Shown: in pieces, positions 44,404-55,960 of the stretch
Layout: every line of letters begins with the position of its first letter
Numbering within the stretch: the stretch's first letter is position 1
Notes under the pieces: generated by a model
What the model was told of the DNA's origin: nothing
Databases searched by the model: none
The model's input: the letters and a program-made list of their open reading frames with translations, nothing else
NCBI GenBank assembly: GCA_037576215.1
Contig: JBANDB010000002.1
Span: forward strand, 1,240,001 to 1,304,000
Direction of reading: 5' to 3'
DNA: 64,000 nucleotides
Source of the DNA: Armillaria gallica
Lineage: Eukaryota > Basidiomycota > Agaricomycetes > Agaricales > Physalacriaceae
Program-made: the position numbers and the translations under genes

Positions 44404-45099
44404 AGAACTGGGGGGGGGGCTAACTTTCATTTTGCGGGTCTTTCTTTTGAACAATATAAACTAGTTTTCTGTACACACCTTTAGGGCATATATTTCTTTT
44501 ACATTAACTAGTGCCACAAGTGTGGATAGGCACTTAAATACAATATTTTCGCATGCTTGCTCTCTGTGTGTGATGTGAGGTCCATTTGCCCAGGAATATA
44601 TTTAAGCTATTTTTCTAGTGTGATTAGTGAAGTTCTCGTGCCCATGAGTTGTTTTAAACACCTTGCCAGACTGCTAGCAATCCTTTGTTGGTGACTAGTG
44701 GACCCATTCAAAATTACAAGTCCACTAGTGACTTACAATTTTCACTAGTGGCCAATCTTTGATGCACTATTGGTGATCAATTAGATCTCGGTTCGATTCC
44801 TTCATCACTAGTCATTTCAATTCGACTTGGGTATTCCTTTTGACAGGTCGATATTGCATGAGTGGTGTTATTCATGGTCTGGACCTTAGTAATTTATCAT
44901 TGAAATTTCTTGGAAAATTTCGCAAAATGTTTCGTTGAGATTTTTACTAAGTCCAAATGCATGGTTCTCCCTCACACTATAAATTCAATGTCCACATTGA
45001 CTAGTCACTTTGTCGTCTCACTAGTGGACTTCTTTCTGTGACTAGCTTCATCACTCAAAAGATTTTCAAACTTTCTATTAAAAATTCTCATTACTAGTC
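44404..45099. other. M1'-M2' spacer
   Basis: Contains a run of ten G (44410-44419), about nine ACTAGT palindromes, a B-box-like GGTTCGATTCC (44790-44800) and ACTAAGTCCAAATG, echoing the GGACTTAG motif of the M1-M2 spacer. No gene. Confidence 0.5.
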
Positions 45100-46538
45100 A
45101 TGTCCAATCCTGCTGGCATTGCTCTCCTCATTGTTCAAGGCAATGATGCCATTTAAGCCACTGACACATTGTGGGAGGTCAGAAAAAAAGGCATACCCTT
45201 GGAGACTATCATTGACCAGTGCAAGAGTGTTTGCGCTATTGGGGTACATGGACACTAGTCATTTTTATACTAAATTTTCACTGACTAGTGCCCTAGGCAC
45301 AGCTTATTATCCATCATGCCGCTGCTATCATAGGTGACCCAAAGGCTGAAGATGTGTGTTTTCGCATGAAGCAGGTTTTCAAGCATATTCTTGATGAGCA
45401 TCCGACCACCCTGACGTTCAAGGACTACCACACCATTCATTCCTTTACTGGGACTATTCATAGCAAGTGCAAAAAGCAGTCAGCGGCTCTAGCAAGTGCT
45501 ATTGCCACTGTTGCCACTCCTCCTGCACCTGCACCTGCTGCTCCTGCCCAAACTGTGGCCACTAATGGCAAGGCTAAGGCTTCTAAGGCAGTGAGTACCT
45601 CACTAGTTATTGTTCTTTCGCTTTCTGACTGACTGTTTCAACCATTAGCCTGCTAAACAAAGCTGTCATCTTGCTAAGTCATGGGCTATCGTCAAGGACT
45701 TGTCTAATGAAGAGGCTAGCGTTGTCGCAGCAACCAAGGAGGATACAGTCATGGGTAACCCTGATGCTTCCAATGTGCTGCAGGAAACTGACTTGGTATT
45801 GTTTATCTTAGCTACTGTTCATCGCAAGGCTGACACCATCATTTCACAGTTTGAATAGATGAATGTCAATGAAGATGTTGATGTCATTGTCAATTGTGAC
45901 CCTACTTCCGGTAACATCATTGAAGGACACAAGGTTACACTCCCCAAGTTCCTCAAGAACAAGAAGGTTGCTCAGGCTGCTCAGGTTAGTCTACTAGTCA
46001 GGTTTCTTCTTTACTAGTCTAAGGTTTTTTTTCAGAGGGAAAAGGAAAAGGCAGAGCATCGTGCAGAGGCTATTCAGGTGATTTTATATCACTAGTAGCT
46101 GACTTTGACTCATCTTTACACAATTACCAGGCCGCTGAAGTGATTATTGCAAAAGGGAAGGCCAACAAGACTGCTATCCAAGCCAGGAAGTGTCCTCATG
46201 CCTTGGCTGACCATGCTTTCAAGGATTCCCCTTTCACTATTGCTGGTATGTGCTTACTAGTGAGCTTTGCAATGTGCTATTGACCTTCTTTCTTTTACTA
46301 GTGGCTGACTTAGCTATCAACAACAAGGCTAGTCAGAGCACTGTCGATGCTGTGGCTGCACTAGTCAGTGCTGGAGATCATGTCAATCCTTCTGAGAGCG
46401 TTTTGCGCTCTAGAGAGGCTGATCTTCGCAACAATGTGATTGCCATGACCTACAAGATTGAGTACTTGCTCAAGTACTGCAAGTTTGTGGTTGCTCATTA
46501 TGGCCAAGTTGTCAAGCAGCTCGAAAGTCATCTCCTGG
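45100..46538 (+). pseudogene. Module gene M2' (decayed, 3'-truncated homologue of M2)
   Basis: Starts MSNPAGIALLIVQGNDAI, comparable to M2's MSTSAAQTIPSLISLV. The second exon (AEDVCFRMKQVFKHILDEHP...) and last exon (SQSTVDAVAALVSAGDHVNPSES...MTYKIEYLLKYCKFVVAHY) follow M2 in order and style. Introns keep GT-AG ends (for example GTGAGTACC at 45590). Stops occur (TAA near 45153, TAG near 45857). The zinc-cluster exon of M2 is not evident. The gene ends abruptly at 46538, where an inverted LTR begins. Confidence 0.6.
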
Positions 46539-48192
46539 TGATACACTTGGTATCAGGCTACCCATAGATTTTGCGATTTTATATCAAATAACGCAGTCTA
46601 CAGGCAGTACAGAGAGCTATAGTGAAGGCTTTACACTGATAGCTAGAATACTACATAAGATAGTGAGAAATACAGTATAAGAATGGACTTAGAAGCAACA
46701 TCTAGATGAGTCAACTCTACAAGCCTTCAACACTGAATGCTATTCCCTGCCCAAAACAAGACTATTTACAGTTGGAACCAAGGGACACATCAAGATGAGT
46801 TACAAACAATAAAGCAGAACATGGAAGGACTAGATTACTCGTCATCTTGATAACTTGAATAAACCTAGAAGAGAATCGCTAAGTCCACAACGGTTCACAC
46901 CATGAAATGAACTTAGTCTAGAACATGAATAAACTTGGAATAACTGAATAACTGATGCTCGGCACTGAGATAGCTAAAGATTGCACAGTGATTGAAGCAA
47001 ATACAATCTTGGTCCAATGATCGATCACGATTGGTGGTTACATCCTTGAAATACTGCGCAATTCATAGTATTGAATAGGAATCCATGCGGCAAGGTATGA
47101 AGGAGAAGCAAGGAGTTCCTACGGACCATTAGGACACTCCTCGGCAATAGAATGACTGCTAGTCATTCTGCCCAACTGAATAGAAACCTCAGAATGGTGC
47201 AATACTTATAAATTAATTACTCATTGTTTGTATTGATACCCAGAGCTCATACCATAATTACTTTTAGATACAAGCTCCTATACCTAGACTAGAAATCGTA
47301 TAAATTAGCAGCGACTAGATGCATAACAGGAGGAAAGCATTCCCCCACATTTGTGCTAGTAGCCTTATAGCTACCTAATCAATCACTGGTTTTAATTGCC
47401 TATCCTTGACTGAAGTAAATTAAATTTACCAAGTCAACCCCAAAAGGGTGGCTATAAGTAATCTAGAAGAACTGAGTAGGAAGAAGAGTTGTCCCTGTGT
47501 TTGTGCCTTGCTAGTTAATTGAACTGCTCCACATACAAAGGCCTCATGCTCTCTCACCGACTAAAGTGATCTAGATGTGCTAAGTCGACCACAGACCAAA
47601 GATGTTGCCTAGTTGAAGTGAAATAAGCTCTAGAATGCTTTAAGTTTGAATAGTTAACAAGTCAGTGTACTCTAGAGTCTGTGTACTCTTTGCAAGTCTC
47701 GTACTTGAAGCCAGGACCTGTGTGTTCTTTGTAGAGTCTGTGTACTCTTTGTAGAACTTTAGTTCTTTGTTGCAAGTGCATGTGCTTGTGTTGTAATTAA
47801 GTCTGTGTACTCCAGAGCAATTACGCTCTTTGTAGACCTCTAGGTCTTTGATTGTTTGATTGTTAAAGCTTCCCTAGTTAAAGCCTTACCAGCTCTTCTA
47901 GATGAAGTTGTTTTAAGTCTAAACCACTCAAATTATACCTTACAAACCCCCACGTCCATATACCTCACTATTGTGATTAGTGTATCTCATGTAAACACTT
48001 CTAGATTTGAATCAAACTTGTTTTGAAACAAACCCAATTGATTATTGATATCTAAGTACACCATGAGTGCTTCTACCATACTCACCCTCGAACTTAAAAC
48101 TATTGGTGATTGTGTGTGTGTGTGATTCGGTATCTATATTGACGATCTAGACACTTGTTGCATTTGCCCGCTGCCCATTACTGAGCACAACA
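46539..48192 (-). repeat. LTR-2, inverted copy interrupting M2'
   Basis: About 1654 bp, reverse complement of 61675-63329. Bounded by TGATACACTTGG on the left and GAGCACAACA on the right. Contains tandem AGTCTGTGTACTCTTTGTAG-like units (about 47690-47850) and a (GT)n run near 48110. Its right end abuts a 5'-truncated LTR of the chromovirus. Confidence 0.75.
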
Positions 48193-48500
48193 CTGAGCTA
48201 CATGTGGTTACCAAGCAACTTCAATAGCACTTCATGACTGTTGTTCACTTTATGCATGTTCTCACTTCTTTCTCCCATAAAGGACTTATTATTAAACCCT
48301 CACTTTTTGTATATAAGAAGTGTAGCTCTCACTGTATGGTCTCCAGCTTCAAGCTAACATTTATTCATACCAATCTCTTCGCTTAATACTTGCCTAGAAC
48401 TAAGACATTAGTCTTATCTCCTTTCACCACAAGACTCAACGGTGACTGCCTGAACACAAGACAGCTATTGTTTACTCTTGATTGGAGGTTGGGTCTAACA
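48193..48500 (+). repeat. 5' LTR of the chromovirus, left end missing
   Basis: Matches the 3' LTR (57770-58151) from GAGCTACATGTGGTTA to the terminal GGGTCTAACA. The first ~75 bp (TGTTATGACTTATTC...) are absent, replaced by the junction with LTR-2. Confidence 0.85.
48308..48318 (+). promoter_or_regulatory. TATA box in the chromovirus LTR
   Basis: TGTATATAAGA, conserved in the 3' LTR at about 57959-57969. A likely core promoter for the element RNA. Confidence 0.5.
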
Positions 48501-48540
48501 ATCAGCTTGAAGCTTCCCTAGCTCCCTAACCAAAGCCCTC

Positions 48541-50939
48541 ATGGAAAAAGACACTGCTATCATTCTCCCCACTCCCCTCAGCCCCAGCACCCTTCTCCTT
48601 GCCACTGCAATCATCCTTGTGTGGCGATTCCAGAGAGTACCACCCACAGTTATTCTGAACCAACACATAAATACCAATAATGACATCTTGCTCCAGCAGA
48701 TCCCAATCCACGCACCTGTACCATGCAGAGCATCGATCGAGCACCTCCCTTGCTTCATCCGTGAGTGGCAGCTGATCAATCTTCAGCAGGATCAGGGAAA
48801 CATTCAGGAAGGAGGAGGAGAGTCTCCCATCACTTCCAGAGGAAATATGCCAATCATCATTCTATCCTCCACCAGCTCCACCAACTCTACCCCCTATGAT
48901 GTTTGAACACCCACCCCTCTTTTCCCTAGAGCACTTGAGGAGTGACTTGTCAAATTCAAGCTGGCAGGAAACTGCTATACTAGGCCTCCCATACTATATC
49001 CCAGTCGTGTCGATAGTAATGGGGACATTAGGGTCTCAACCAATGCCCCCACTCCCTTTGATCCCAATGACCTCTGGTGTCCTCCCTCCGACCTTTGGGA
49101 CAATCTCACCATACCACTCAGTGCCTACTTCCCCGCTCGAAACAAGAGTCCTGAGCCATACCCAGGCATCACCAACTAGGATGCACCAGTTCCCCCTGTC
49201 AGAGAACGAACCCCTACTCCAGTTGCCAGCACATCTCACTTACAGGTCCTGTCCCCCCTCATGCAGCTCGCACAGCGGTTCAGAGAGCAGCCAAGGATGG
49301 AGGGGCCCCCATGACGATGAATCATCATTGAAGCAAGGACTGACCGTTGGGCAGCAGCCAGAGATAGGTGCTGGCCAAGTGAGCATTCAAATACCAGTAG
49401 CACCATGTTTGACACCACCACAGAGGCCCTCCCCAATGAGCAGCATATCAATGGAATTATTGGACATGGAAGCCTGTCACCATCCCCCATCCTATCAGTC
49501 CATGAGCTCCTGCCAATGCCTCCCAACACCACCAGCAATGATGACGCTTAGAGAGGCAATTTGTCTGTATGAATGGGGAAAGCTCACTCAGGTCTCTAAA
49601 GTATTATTACATGCAACCCATCTCCAGTTATTTAATTACTTTGCCTACGAATTATTATTAGCCCCAGCTTAGAAAGAAACTGATGCCAGGCATGAGTACT
49701 TCTATTTTTCCAGTCTCCGAGTACCATGTGACAACATTCTACAGAGCAAGGCTAACTGAGAAGCCTGCCTCGTCTGGAAAAAACTCCATCCGGAGGCACC
49801 ACTAGAGGAACCCAGCCCCTATCAATCGATCTACCTGAAATCAAGATCCAGGAACTGATGCCGGACAAACCACTGGTACCACCACCCTGAGCACCAGTCG
49901 CTGCCTTCTCCTACATCAGGGGGAAGGCACCACCAGGAACATACACCAAAGGATACCGCCCCTTCATGGGAGCAGCAGAGGCATCAGGATCAGGAGGAGG
50001 ACAGCCCAGTCAGCCACCTCAGCCCCCACCTCCCGCTGTACTGCAGCTATGGGCATTACCACAATACCCACCACCACCGATGGCTCCTGACCCCCCAGAC
50101 CCCTGGCTATTGATGCAGGGCAACACCGCTCCCTTCGATGATTTCAGGCCAAAAATCTTGAAGGACGTCACCCCCTTTAAAGGAGAATCCGCTGACATTT
50201 CACATTTCTTTCCACAGTGTGAAATGCACTTTGACCTGTGGAACCAGCACTACCAGAACTTGCCACATATGGTCCTGTTCTGTGTCTCCCGCTTCAAGGA
50301 TGAGGCACAGAAGTGGTGGGAACTAGCAGCACGGATGCTAGGGAAGAACATGAACGGTAGCCAGCTGTATCCCTCCTATCCCAAGTTCAAGGAAGAGGTA
50401 ACAGCACACTTCTGGAAGGACTCCAATGCGCAGATCAAATACATGCAATGGGAGAAGCTCAGGCAGGTGAGCTACCTGGATGGAGACCAGTTCTTCCAGA
50501 AATTTGAAGAGCTAGCATATGATGCATGGGTCCGGGATAATGAACAGGTTATGCTTGCACAAGTCAAGAAGGTGGCATGCGAGACGAGCAAGAATATGAT
50601 ATATGCTGCAGATGGAGACGTACTGACCACCTACGATGGGTGAAGAAGCGACTCCTTCATATCAACTACAATTACCGGCTCAAGAAAGCAGAAACCACCA
50701 CTGGACGAGTCAATGCCAAACCACAGGCACCAAAGGTGCCCACATCCCAGAAAGGAGGGCAGGCAACAACTGCCACACCAGAAAAGAAAACTGGGACTGG
50801 CACAATGTACGGAGGGCATGGTGCGCCAATGGACATTGATAGGAAACAGGCAGAGGGGCTGTGCTTCAGCTGTGGCAAACCAGGGCATATGAAATGTGAC
50901 TGCCCCAACCGACCAAAGATGCATGAAGAAGCTCTGTGA
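48541..50939 (+). pseudogene. Chromovirus gag, inactivated
   Basis: Frame starting MEKDTAIILPTPLSPSTLLL at 48541. It continues through several TGA (for example 48904 and 48943) and a TAG, past a Pro/Ser/Thr-rich leader, to the capsid-like core (GAAEASGSGGGQPSQPPQPP onward, 49966). Core motifs are FDLWNQHYQNLPHMVLFCVS, FKDEAQKWWEL, and FFQKFEELAYDAW. Near 50642 a one-base deletion shifts the frame; the second part carries the zinc knuckle CFSCGKPGHMKCDC (C-x2-C-x4-H-x4-C). It ends in two adjacent TGA (50937-50942). The 258-codon frame at 48896 is an alternative-frame shadow. Confidence 0.75.
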
Positions 50940-51009
50940 TGACTTAACACTTACTGGAACATGCAGCCAACAATGGAGGAACCAACAGGATCAAAGGTTG
51001 AGGAGGTAA

Positions 51010-52129
51010 AAGACAACACCAGAAAGTAATTGATTTGACTTACCCAGCTAAGGACTTAGTTTCATCTGGTACGCATATGTCGCCTGCTAGTCAGGCTCAT
51101 TTATCTGTAGTTACAACTGCGCATTCAAATATACCCATGACTTTATCGACAGAACAGAAACTAAGCAAGAATCAACCAACAGAGCATGCTGAAGTGGCTA
51201 AGTTGCCAGCAACACAACTGGCTAAACATTCCACAAGTAGCTCACTATGAGCAAAAGCGTCAGACAAAAAGGTGACCACCATATCACCACCCATCATAAC
51301 GGCGTGACTGGATGGGGCAGGGGAACAAGCGATTCAGATTGCCCCCCCTGGAGAAGCAGCTCCACAGAGTCCCAGCCTCGCTGGGAGTCTCAAGGGAATA
51401 GCTACAGTGAAACCTCCTCTGGGAATGGAGACAACTGCAGACCAACCAAAGGAGGAAGAACTCTCGAAGGAGACCCCGAGCGCAAGCAGTTGGACACAAG
51501 ACCCTTACACCAGGAGCCCGACTCGAACAGGGCAAGAGACACCCAAGGTAAGTATGATTGAGGTACCTGACAAGGAGGATGACAAGAGTTTCTGAAGATG
51601 GGAGGCAGCTAACAAAAAATCCTCTACAGCATCTGAGGTGACCCAGCTGATGGTAGCTGGATCCTCAGATTCTGGTGTGAAGGATGAGAAGGTCCCACAC
51701 AAATGGCTTAAACCATTTGGAGCTAAATGGACATTATGAGGAATCATAGAAGCCAAAACTGAATCGGAAGCGAGAGCAATTTTAAAGAATTGGATTGCTA
51801 AGGGGCAGGCAGAGGAAGTTGTTGATGAGATGATTGAAGGTTTGCGATGGGCGACAAGGATCGATGCCCTATGGTAGATGGAGGAATTATGACAACCCAG
51901 GCGGTACATTAGCTGGCTAAGCAGAAGGGGGAAGGACTTGACCATCAATGTACAGCTCGAGACTCTAGAAAACCGTACCTGAGTCTCAACTTCTGCTTTG
52001 GTCGACAGCGGCTGCACTAGTAGCACCATTAACTGAGCCTTTGTCAAACAGCATAACATTCCCATGCATGTGACCATAGCACCGATTCCCATCTACAATG
52101 CCGACAGAACATCTATATAATAAGAGAGG
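51010..52129 (+). pseudogene. Chromovirus protease region, 5' part
   Basis: In one frame from about 51546 with several TGA and a TAG. It contains the retropepsin catalytic motif STSALVDSGCTSSTIN (Asp-Ser-Gly) followed by AFVKQHNIPMHVTIAPIPIYNADRT. It is cut by the nested insertion at 52130. The rest of the domain resumes after 54200 (RGAITKFAEVCIKIGDHAE...IFLGSYWLARHN). Confidence 0.75.
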
Positions 52130-54200
52130 TGGATGATGACAAATAAGCTGAGTTTGAATTTTCCAGCCATTGCCAGACCACAGCTTATTCTGGCTGAGTT
52201 TCAATTTTGTTGCACTGCTGTCGCTGCCGCCTTCTGCCTCTCTATGAGTTCTGCTGCCACTGCATACCTTTACCAGTGTTCCATCCCCACATTGCAAATC
52301 ATTGGAGCATGTCCAGCACCCAGTATTCACTGAACTAAGACTATCCACTGACTATTAGTTTATGCATGCTGACAGGACACTGTAGGCTTCAAAGTGAGTA
52401 TCAAACAATGAGCATTGAGCAAGCAACAAGTGAACAATAAACATCAAATAAAAAATTAGCAGGTAGGATTAGGGGCCAGGAGACCATTCAGGGACAGGTA
52501 AAGCATATACATGTACTGACTATGCCATAATTTGTTTATTATGAGGCTTTAGAAAGGAGATCATTCATATAAGAATACATGCTATGATCAGCCTTTCTCT
52601 GTCTATATAGAGGAATAGGCTGATGATATTACCTATAAGAATATGTGCTATGCCATGCTATGCTGTGAGATGTAAGTAAGGCAAAAAATACAAAAAATAC
52701 AGAACAGCTCTTCTCAGCCTTTTTCTGTCCATGTAGAGCAACAAGCTGAGGTAACAAGTATAAATTATAAGATATACATACTACTTCAAAGTCTGAAGAA
52801 GCAAGGAAACATAAATAGAGATGTGCATCATACCTGCAGTATGGTGGCTATGTACGGTGTAAACAGATATGGGTCCATACTGTGGCCAACTTTAAAGACC
52901 TAAGATATGGCTGTATTCATACAGTTTCAATACTGTCATTGAGGGAGGGACAGAAGACTATCTTATGCTATAAAGGTTAGTACCTATGACCTAAAGAAGC
53001 ACATAATACTCACCCTTTGGCACCAGATATCTATATACGGACAATCATATGGATATGGTATGGATATGACATCAACTGTACTGTATTATGGCCAATAATT
53101 TTTATGTGGTCTACAGTTGTATCTGTAACAGTACAATGCACATCCCTAAACATAAATAATGACTAAAACATAGAAATAAACTAATAGTCATAATGTCCAA
53201 GAAGGGGATCATTGCAATGATAAGCAAGAAGATGGGATCATAGCATGTGAGGTGCTCCAGAGGGCTTTGACTTTAACAATTCAGCTATGATGTGCTTACC
53301 CAGTTACTATATCATAAATGGCCATTGCCATACCACAATGCAGGCCAGGTGAGTTTTAAATTTGCTGCCTCTATCAAGCCTCTACTCTCCCCATAGCAAA
53401 TCATTGGTGTGACAGGCTCCTGACTGAGCTTCAACTAAGACTACTTATCCATGCTATAGCAACAAAGTGAGTAGGGATCCACACCATATCCATACATGGA
53501 TACAACCATCAAATATATAGGTTGACCTGTACCATCACTGTATGGGCTGAAACCGTCAATGGTATGGGTCATAACCATATCTTTCAACTGTATTTTTAGC
53601 AATGTCAAGTGATTCTAAAATTCTTTTAGACTAAATTTGTTTTAGATACACAAATAAGATTAGTATCTATCAGATCATAGTAAATTATAGACAAAATTAC
53701 CTATATTGAGCAAACCCATACAGCACCTGTATGAACTATCCTATAATTCCATAAATACAAGTATGATGCAGATTCCTAAAAGTGCATATCAAGCCATGAG
53801 CAATGAATGTCAATAGATGTAAGTCTTATAGAAATGCCCAGAGTTCAAATGATAACCATAGCAGCCCACCATGTCAGATATCTGAGTCAGGGACATCTCC
53901 CTCTCTCCTGCCAGTAATGACAACTATTAACAATGATCACCCAAATTATGAGAGTCCCTACTCATCCATTACATGGCTTACAGAAGTAACAGAACAATAC
54001 TTTATAGCACTCATAAAAAGCATTTTGCTTCATTGCAGTGGCTCCAAACAAACAACAGAGATTCAATAATATATCTTAGTAAAAAGCTGGGTTTGGGGCG
54101 GGCCCCAACAAGCCGAAGCCCCGTGTCACAGTCAGGTTGCCAAGACCCGAGATACGAGGGTCTGGCAATCGTGACAAAGACACGGGGCATAGGCTTGTGT
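52130..54200. mobile_element. Nested 2.07-kb AT-rich insertion in the protease gene
   Basis: The protease reading frame stops before this segment and resumes after it. Flanks AATAAGAGAGG (52119-52129) and AATCAGAGAGG (54201-54211) look like an 11-bp target duplication with one change. The interior is AT-rich, without long ORFs. It has a direct repeat of about 150 bp (52160-52420 and 53320-53470, both with GCCATTGCCA and GCAAATCATTGG) and two CAGCC-TTTCTCTGTC type repeats near 52600 and 52720. The 3' end forms a strong hairpin. No terminal inverted repeats pair across the insert. Class undetermined. Confidence 0.65.
54108..54198. repeat. 91-nt near-perfect GC-rich hairpin at the 3' end of the insertion
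   Basis: ACAAGCC pairs with GGCTTGT, GCCCCGTGTC with GACACGGGGC, GTCA with TGAC, and GTTGCCAAGACCC with GGGTCTGGCAAT, around the loop GAGATACGA. A second small palindrome TTGGGGC..GCCCCAA lies just 5'. It keeps its CpGs in otherwise CpG-poor DNA. Confidence 0.8.
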
Positions 54201-54211
54201 AATCAGAGAGG

Positions 54212-55960
54212 GGCCATCACCAAGTTTGCCGAAGTCTGCATCAAGATTGGGGATCATGCAGAATGAATCGATTGAGCCATCACAGACTTGAATGACCAGC
54301 AGATTTTCCTCGGCAGCTATTGGTTAGCAAGGCACAATCTGCTAATCAACTGGAAAACCGGGAAAATGACATTCATCCGATGCTACTGTTGTAAAACCCC
54401 ATTCATCCTCCCTGATGCCAATCCTGACAACAGGTGGGACGAGGAGTTAGAAGAGGGGGAAACCATCCTAGCTGTTGACTTTACCCAAGCCATTCATGTG
54501 CATGCTCATCATGCGAATGATCTAGCAGCAAAGGCCTATGTGGAAAAGAAAACCAAAACGTTTGAGGAAATGGTTCCAGAATGGTGCAGAGATTTTAAAG
54601 ATTTATTCGACAAGGATAATTTTGATGAATTACCAGAGCCAAAGGCTTGGGACCATGCTATTGAACTCATCCCAAATGCTAGTGCCAACCTCGACTGTAA
54701 GGTCTACCCCCTTAATCAAAATGAGCAGGAGGAACTTGACAAGTTCTTGGATGAGAACATATTGAGTGGAAGAATATGACCATCGAAGTCCCCTATGGCT
54801 TCATCCTTCTTCTTTGTCAAAAAGAAGGACAGCAAGCTATGACCCATCCAAGATTACCAAAAGCTCAATGAGATGACTATCAAGAACCGTTACCCACTAC
54901 CACTCATCTCAGAGCTCATGGACAAGCTACAGGGCATGAAGTATTTTTCCAAACTCAATGTCCGATGGGGGTACAACAATGTATGCATTAAAAGTGGAGA
55001 CAAATGGAAGGCAGAATTTAGGACCAATAGAGGCCTATTTAAACCCACAGTCATGTTCTTTGGTCTCACTAATTCCTCAGCAACCTTCCAATGGATGATG
55101 AACGACATCTTCAAGGATCTCATTGCATCAGAGGATGTCACCATCTACCTTGATGACATCCTCATCGTGTCTAAAACCAAAGAAGAACATCACCATATCA
55201 CCTGAGAAGTCCTAAAGGTCCTATGAAAAAACAAGCTATTCCTTAAAGCAGAGAAATGCAAGTTCAAAGTACTGGAAACTGAGTACTTAGGAGTCATCAT
55301 CAGTGAAGGAAGCATCTGCATAGACCCAGTAAAAGTCAAGGGCATAACAGAATGGCCAGTACCCACCAAAAAACAACAACTCCAATTGTTTCTCAGATTC
55401 ACAAACTTCTACTGACAATTTATCAAGGGATACAGTAAAATCATCAAACCAATGACTCAGCTAACAGGCAACGAACCATGGAGGTGGGGGAGGGTGCAAC
55501 AAGACACATTCAAAGAGCTGAAGAGATGATTAGCAGAGGATGTGGTACTAGAAATACCAACAGAGGAGGGCAGATTCTGCATAGAAGCAGACTCTAGCGA
55601 GGGGGCAATCGGCACCATTTTATCTCAGGAACAAGAAGGGAAATGGTGACCAGTCGTATTTTTATGCAAGGCGCTCACCACTATGGAACGAAACTATGAA
55701 ATCTACAACAAGAAATTACTCGCCATCATGCTTGCCCTTGCAGAATAGTGACACTACTTGATGGGAGCAGCTTAAGATTTCGAGATCTGGACCGACCACC
55801 AGAACCTTCAATATTTCTGCAAACCCCAGAAGCTAAACTGATGACAAGCATGCTGGGTCACCGAGCTAGCCGAGTACCACTTTACTCTTCATCACAAAGC
55901 AGGCACAGCAAACAAGAAAGCTGACCTGCTCAGTCAAAGGGTGGACCATGAGCAAGGCAA
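54212..55960 (+). pseudogene. Chromovirus protease end, reverse transcriptase and RNase H
   Basis: One plus frame: the protease tail, the linker to FPEWCRDF-like, then RT with KNRYPLPLISELMDKL, YFSKLNVRWGYNNV, FRTNRGLFKPTVMFFGLTNS and the catalytic IYLDDILI. RNase H follows with FCIEADSSEGAIGTILSQ, ERNYEIYNKKLLAI, FEIWTDHQNLQYF and AGTANKKADLLSQR. TGA interrupts at 54777, 54840 (before PIQDYQKLN), 55203, 55413 (before QFIKGYS) and 55647 (before PVVFLC), among others. Each is at a position where Arg is usual in this family. The first RT Asp (LNVRWGYN, normally L-D-x-R-x-G-Y-N) reads Asn. Confidence 0.85.

Noticed and set aside
48896..49672. 258-codon plus-strand ORF at the chromovirus 5' end
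   Set aside because: The gag frame starting at 48541 continues here with TGA stops and family-like sequence; this ORF is in another frame.
52130..54200. Helitron interpretation of the nested insertion
   Set aside because: A 3' hairpin is present, but there is no TC start or CTRR end, and an 11-bp target duplication is inconsistent with Helitron insertion.
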